Positions 13,736-17,130 of a DNA stretch of 17,130 nucleotides are shown in pieces. Each line of letters begins with the position of its first letter. Position 1 is the stretch's first letter. The DNA is from an uncultured Helicobacteraceae bacterium (GTDB lineage: Bacteria > Campylobacterota > Campylobacteria > Campylobacterales > UBA6016): assembly GCA_937973585.1 (NCBI GenBank), contig CALJKN010000146.1:1-17130 (forward strand), in the 5' to 3' direction. The notes under the pieces were generated by a model that ran no database searches, was not told where the DNA came from, and saw only the letters and a list, made by a program, of their open reading frames with translations. A program made the position numbers and the translations under genes.

Positions 13736-16700
13736 ATGCTAAAACTAAACATAATCAAGCCACGAGATGCGCTAAGCAAGCAACTATCAAAAAAGAGTAT
13801 CGTAAAGCAGAGTTTAGAACGCTTCGAGGTTCTGCTACAAAAACTAAAAACAGTTAATCTCTCGGAGAGCGAAGAGCATCAAAAAAACGAGATAAAAGAG
13901 TTTTTGTCCGGCTCATTTGGATACAAGATAAACACAAAAGGGCGCATAGACTACGCCGTATATGACGGCTCGGACATCAAAGTCATCATTGAGGCGAAGA
14001 GACTAGACAACAAAACAGAGATGATAACGCCAAACGAAGCGAACCGCAAGGCGATGCAAGAGGCGATACTCTACTTTATGGGTGAGCGCAAAAGTGGAAA
14101 TGACAAACTTTGCCGCATAGTCATAGCAAATCCGTTTGAGTGGTTTATTTTTGACGCTGTACAGTTTGAGAGGCTATTTTGGCAAAACAGGGAGTTCAAA
14201 AAGCGATTTTTGGATTTTGATAGCGGCAAACTACTCCGCAAAGATACACCGTATTTTTATGATGAGATAGCAAAGCCGTTTTTGGATGGGATGAAAAAAG
14301 ACCTCATCAATGACGAGACGATAGAGTGCGTATACCTAGATTTAAAAAATGAGCTAAAAGACAAAGAGCTAAATGCAATATACAAGCTCTTAAGCGCCGA
14401 CTACCTGCTAAAAGCGTTCAATCCAAACGATGCAAATAGCCTCAACCGTGCGTTTTACAATGAGTTTTTGTATATCTTGGGGCTTGAAGAGGCAAAAGAG
14501 GGCGGCAAAAAGCTCATCCAAAGAGCCGCTATGCCACAAAACGGCTCACTATACGAAAACATCAAACACAAGCTCGGGCATCAAGAAAAATCCGAAGAGT
14601 TTGAAGTCATAGTCAGCATCATCATCGTCTGGATAAATAGAATACTGTTTTTGAAGCTGTTAGAGTCGCAAATATACAAGTTCAACGGCAACAATCCCGC
14701 TTTTAAGTTTTTGAATATAGAGAAGATTTCGGACTTTGACGATCTTGAGTCGCTCTTTTTTGATGTGCTTGCAAAGCCCGTAAAGAGCAGAGAGACAAAA
14801 GAGTTTGACTATGTGCCGTATCTCAATAGCTCATTATTTGAGCGTCACGAGCTAGAAAACAAATATCTATATATCTCAAACCTACGAGACAACCTAACAG
14901 TCAAATACTATCCGCAAACCGTACTAAGAGACGACAAGCAAGCCAAAAAGAGCGGTGATATAGAGATGCTCCCATATCTATTTGAGTTCTTGGATGCCTA
15001 CAATTTTGCAAGTGAAGACACGGAAGAGGTGAGAGAGGATAGTAAAGCGCTCATTAGTGCTTCAGTACTGGGGCTTATCTTTGAAAAGCTCAACGGTTAC
15101 AGGGATGGAAGCTTCTATACCCCTAGCTTCATCACCATGTATATGGCAAAAGAGTCCATCACAAAATCCATACTCTCAAAATTCAAAGAGACGTACGGCG
15201 TGGAGGCGACGGACATAGATGGGCTAAATGCCCAGCTCATACGCCGCAATATATCGATAGACGAGACCAAAAAAGTAGTAAATAGCCTCACTATATGCGA
15301 TCCGGCGGTAGGTAGCGGGCACTTCCTCGTCTCGTGTCTCAATGAGCTGATATATATCAAGCATAGACTGGGGCTTTTCGGTTTTAGAGAGCTTGGTGTA
15401 GATATAGAAAACGACGAGCTATATATCAGGCTCGGAGGTGAATTTCACGAGTATGCAAAGCCTCGTGATTTGTCGTGTGACAATCACCGACTCCAAAAGA
15501 CGCTTTTTGAAGAAAAACGGCTAATCATCGAAAACCAGCTATTTGGCGTGGATATCAATTCAAACTCCGTGAATATCACAAGGCTGAGGCTGTGGATAGA
15601 GCTGCTAAAACACACATATTACCGTGAGGACGGCACGCTAGAGACTCTGCCAAATATCGACATCAATATCAAGTGCGGCAACTCCCTAATCAGTAGATTT
15701 GGGCTGAGTGACTCTCTTAAAATCAAAAACATCAAACACGAGATAGAGCACTACAAACAAGCGGTGAGCGACTACAAGGAAAATCTAGGAAGCAAAAAAG
15801 ATGTCCTAAAGTCGATAGAAAATCTCAAAGATAAATTCAAGCTCTCGCTAAAAGCCGAATGGAAAGTGGCGCAGGCTAGAAACGCAAAGCTCAAAGAGTA
15901 TGTGAGTGAGTATGGATTTGACGGGCTTGGCGACGACCTAGCTCTCATATCGCTCAAAAACAACTACAAACAATCAGGGACGCTCTTTGGCGATGTGGAT
16001 GAAAAAAAGCGGCTAAAACTCAAAAAAGAGCTGACAGAGCTACAAGATGAGTGCGATGTGGTAGAGAGCGGCAAGATATACGACAACGCTTTTGAGTGGA
16101 GATTTGAGTTTCCTGAAGTACTAGATGACAAGGGTGACTTCAAAGGTTTTGATGTTGTCATCGGCAATCCGCCGTATATCGACTCTGAGGCAATGACTAA
16201 AAATATGCCAAAAGAGCGTGATTTTTATTCAACAAACTATGAGACAGCCAAAGGTAACTGGGATTTGTTTATTCTTTTTCTTGAGCTGGCTACTAGGATA
16301 TGCAGCAAGCAAGCTTTTCAGACAATGATAGTTCCAAATAAAGTTTTATCTATGGATTATGCTAAAACCTACAGATATTTAATAAATAGCAAAAAAAGTT
16401 TATATGAAATAGCAGATGTCGCATATTTTGATGTATTTGAAGAAGCCGATGTGTATCCTATTATTCTGAGTATTCATGAGGCAAAATCTATAAAAATATC
16501 TAAGAATATTATAGAGTCAGATAGTGGCTTTGTGGACAATACACAACAATTAAACTGGTCTCTGTATCTTCAGGATGGTTTTGAAATTTATAGCAAAACT
16601 GTTGAAAAATTTGACAGATTATGTAATTTGCAAAATATTTCTATAGCATCATCTGCTACCGTTTCAGAGGCATACGAACTTGCTGAGACTATTGGCGATG

Positions 16701-17041
16701 ATGCACATGGGGAGTTAAAGGTTATCAACACTGGCACCATTGACCCATATGTAACATTATGGGGTATTACGGCTATGCAGTATTTAAAGAAAAAATACAA
16801 TACACCAACAGTTTCAGTGTCTAAAATAAAAAACAAGCAATGGACAAGATTGCCAAAAGTTATCATTGCTGGCATGGGGCTTAGAGTTGAGGCGTTTTTT
16901 GATGAATACGGTGTTTATTTACCAGCCAAATCTACTGTTGTGGTTTATGCGGAAAACAGCAAAATATCAATGAAGTACTTACTTTCATTGTTTAATTCAA
17001 AATTTATTGAAATTAGCAAAATTAGATGCAGGGACAATTGA
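13736..17041 (+). CDS. Type IIG-like restriction-modification enzyme (nuclease plus N6-adenine methylase), C-terminus disrupted
   Basis: A single polypeptide with cutting, methylating and specificity parts. The N-terminal PD-(D/E)XK-like nuclease has D72 in RIDYAVYD and E86-A-K88 in VIIEAKR. The helical middle (about 200-440) leads to the methylase: GSFYTP at 458-463 (motif X region), motif I DPAVGSGHFLV at 522-532, GVDINSNSVNITRLRLWI at 604-621, CGNSLI at 647-652 and motif IV NPPYI at 811-815, the gamma-class adenine-N6 pattern. Residues 665-790 are a charged coiled-coil insert. The target-recognition part begins about 825 and ends at MKYLLSLFNSKFIEISK, where such proteins usually continue for another 100 or more residues. 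The stop at 17039 seems premature: the +1 frame stays open to the contig end. Composition drops from about 45-52% GC (sampled lines before 16200) to 23-33% in the specificity part. No clear Shine-Dalgarno. BREX PglX is a less likely reading. Confidence 0.85.
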   Translation: MLKLNIIKPRDALSKQLSKKSIVKQSLERFEVLLQKLKTVNLSESEEHQKNEIKEFLSGSFGYKINTKGRIDYAVYDGSDIKVIIEAKRLDNKTEMITPNEANRKAMQEAILYFMGERKSGNDKLCRIVIANPFEWFIFDAVQFERLFWQNREFKKRFLDFDSGKLLRKDTPYFYDEIAKPFLDGMKKDLINDETIECVYLDLKNELKDKELNAIYKLLSADYLLKAFNPNDANSLNRAFYNEFLYILGLEEAKEGGKKLIQRAAMPQNGSLYENIKHKLGHQEKSEEFEVIVSIIIVWINRILFLKLLESQIYKFNGNNPAFKFLNIEKISDFDDLESLFFDVLAKPVKSRETKEFDYVPYLNSSLFERHELENKYLYISNLRDNLTVKYYPQTVLRDDKQAKKSGDIEMLPYLFEFLDAYNFASEDTEEVREDSKALISASVLGLIFEKLNGYRDGSFYTPSFITMYMAKESITKSILSKFKETYGVEATDIDGLNAQLIRRNISIDETKKVVNSLTICDPAVGSGHFLVSCLNELIYIKHRLGLFGFRELGVDIENDELYIRLGGEFHEYAKPRDLSCDNHRLQKTLFEEKRLIIENQLFGVDINSNSVNITRLRLWIELLKHTYYREDGTLETLPNIDINIKCGNSLISRFGLSDSLKIKNIKHEIEHYKQAVSDYKENLGSKKDVLKSIENLKDKFKLSLKAEWKVAQARNAKLKEYVSEYGFDGLGDDLALISLKNNYKQSGTLFGDVDEKKRLKLKKELTELQDECDVVESGKIYDNAFEWRFEFPEVLDDKGDFKGFDVVIGNPPYIDSEAMTKNMPKERDFYSTNYETAKGNWDLFILFLELATRICSKQAFQTMIVPNKVLSMDYAKTYRYLINSKKSLYEIADVAYFDVFEEADVYPIILSIHEAKSIKISKNIIESDSGFVDNTQQLNWSLYLQDGFEIYSKTVEKFDRLCNLQNISIASSATVSEAYELAETIGDDAHGELKVINTGTIDPYVTLWGITAMQYLKKKYNTPTVSVSKIKNKQWTRLPKVIIAGMGLRVEAFFDEYGVYLPAKSTVVVYAENSKISMKYLLSLFNSKFIEISKIRCRDN

Positions 17042-17130
17042 GCTTAATAAAGAAAATTGCAACCTTAAAGTTTTTTTAGAAGATATAATTATGAGATTTC
17101 AAACTATTATAGATTGGTTTTCACTAGGTG
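17019..17130 (+). other. Out-of-frame continuation of the type IIG enzyme to the contig end
   Basis: Shifting by one base at the AAAA run 17018-17021 gives an open frame of 37 codons to the last base, starting KLDAGTIELNKEN and ending in IIDWFSLG. Removing one A would join FIEIS directly to KLDAGTIEL. This is consistent with a real frameshift or an assembly error near the edge. No other gene start is convincing in this stretch. Confidence 0.5.

Noticed and set aside
13736..17041. Calling the large methylase BREX PglX
   Set aside because: The N-terminus carries a PD-(D/E)XK-like nuclease motif and no other BREX gene (pglZ, brxC, brxL) is near.
20..17121. Shared AGATTGGTTTT at both contig ends (20-30 and 17111-17121), hinting at a circular molecule
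   Set aside because: Eleven AT-rich bases are weak evidence, the flanks differ, adapter sits at the start, and the two end genes belong to different protein families.

Overview
The window looks like a whole metagenomic contig. All sixteen genes lie on the + strand. Bases 1-13 match the 3' end of the Illumina TruSeq adapter, and the genes at both ends are cut. The proteins most resemble Campylobacterota (Sulfurimonas/Sulfuricurvum/Sulfurovum-like): lysine-rich, AT-leaning, with many TTG/GTG starts and very tight gene overlaps, plus an anaerobic-type cobalamin cluster with a cbiET fusion. The phylum is inferred from protein character only; no rRNA or marker gene is present.

Region 1 (1-6844) is a candidate composite defence operon. 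It holds the C-terminal half of an MmeI-type (type IIL) DNA methyltransferase, an FRG-domain protein, an ORF6N protein with a phospholipase-D-like C-terminus, a shortened RhuM-family protein, an SF2 DEAD/DEAH-type helicase and a GIY-YIG (T5orf172-type) nuclease. Four of the five junctions overlap by 1-8 bases, so the genes are probably translationally coupled. Methylase, helicase and nuclease make a plausible self/non-self restriction machine. FRG, ORF6N and RhuM look like accessory cassettes placed between methylase and helicase.

Region 2 (6887-13052) is a seven-gene block of anaerobic cobalamin (B12) corrin-ring synthesis: cbiA, cbiC, a thioredoxin-fold [2Fe-2S] protein, cobA, cbiD, cbiET and cbiF. 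It is higher in GC than the TRD and FRG portions of the flanks (sampled 60-base lines 45-55% against 23-35%). Junctions are 4-8 base overlaps or a 10-base gap. The exception is cbiD/cbiET, where an 86-base spacer holds three consecutive hairpins. The set is incomplete: no cbiL, cbiH, cbiG, cbiJ, cbiP or cobaltochelatase is present, and the leader is too short for a B12 riboswitch.

Region 3 (13053-17130) begins where the next cobalamin genes might be expected. It has a small DUF4160-DUF2442 pair with its own TATAAT box, then a large type IIG-style enzyme combining a PD-(D/E)XK nuclease with an N6-adenine methylase. Its C-terminal specificity region turns AT-rich and loses frame about 110 bases before the contig end. 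The window is therefore a B12 operon bracketed by two restriction-type loci. Both methylases show AT-rich target-recognition segments in a more GC-rich framework, a signature of specificity swapping.
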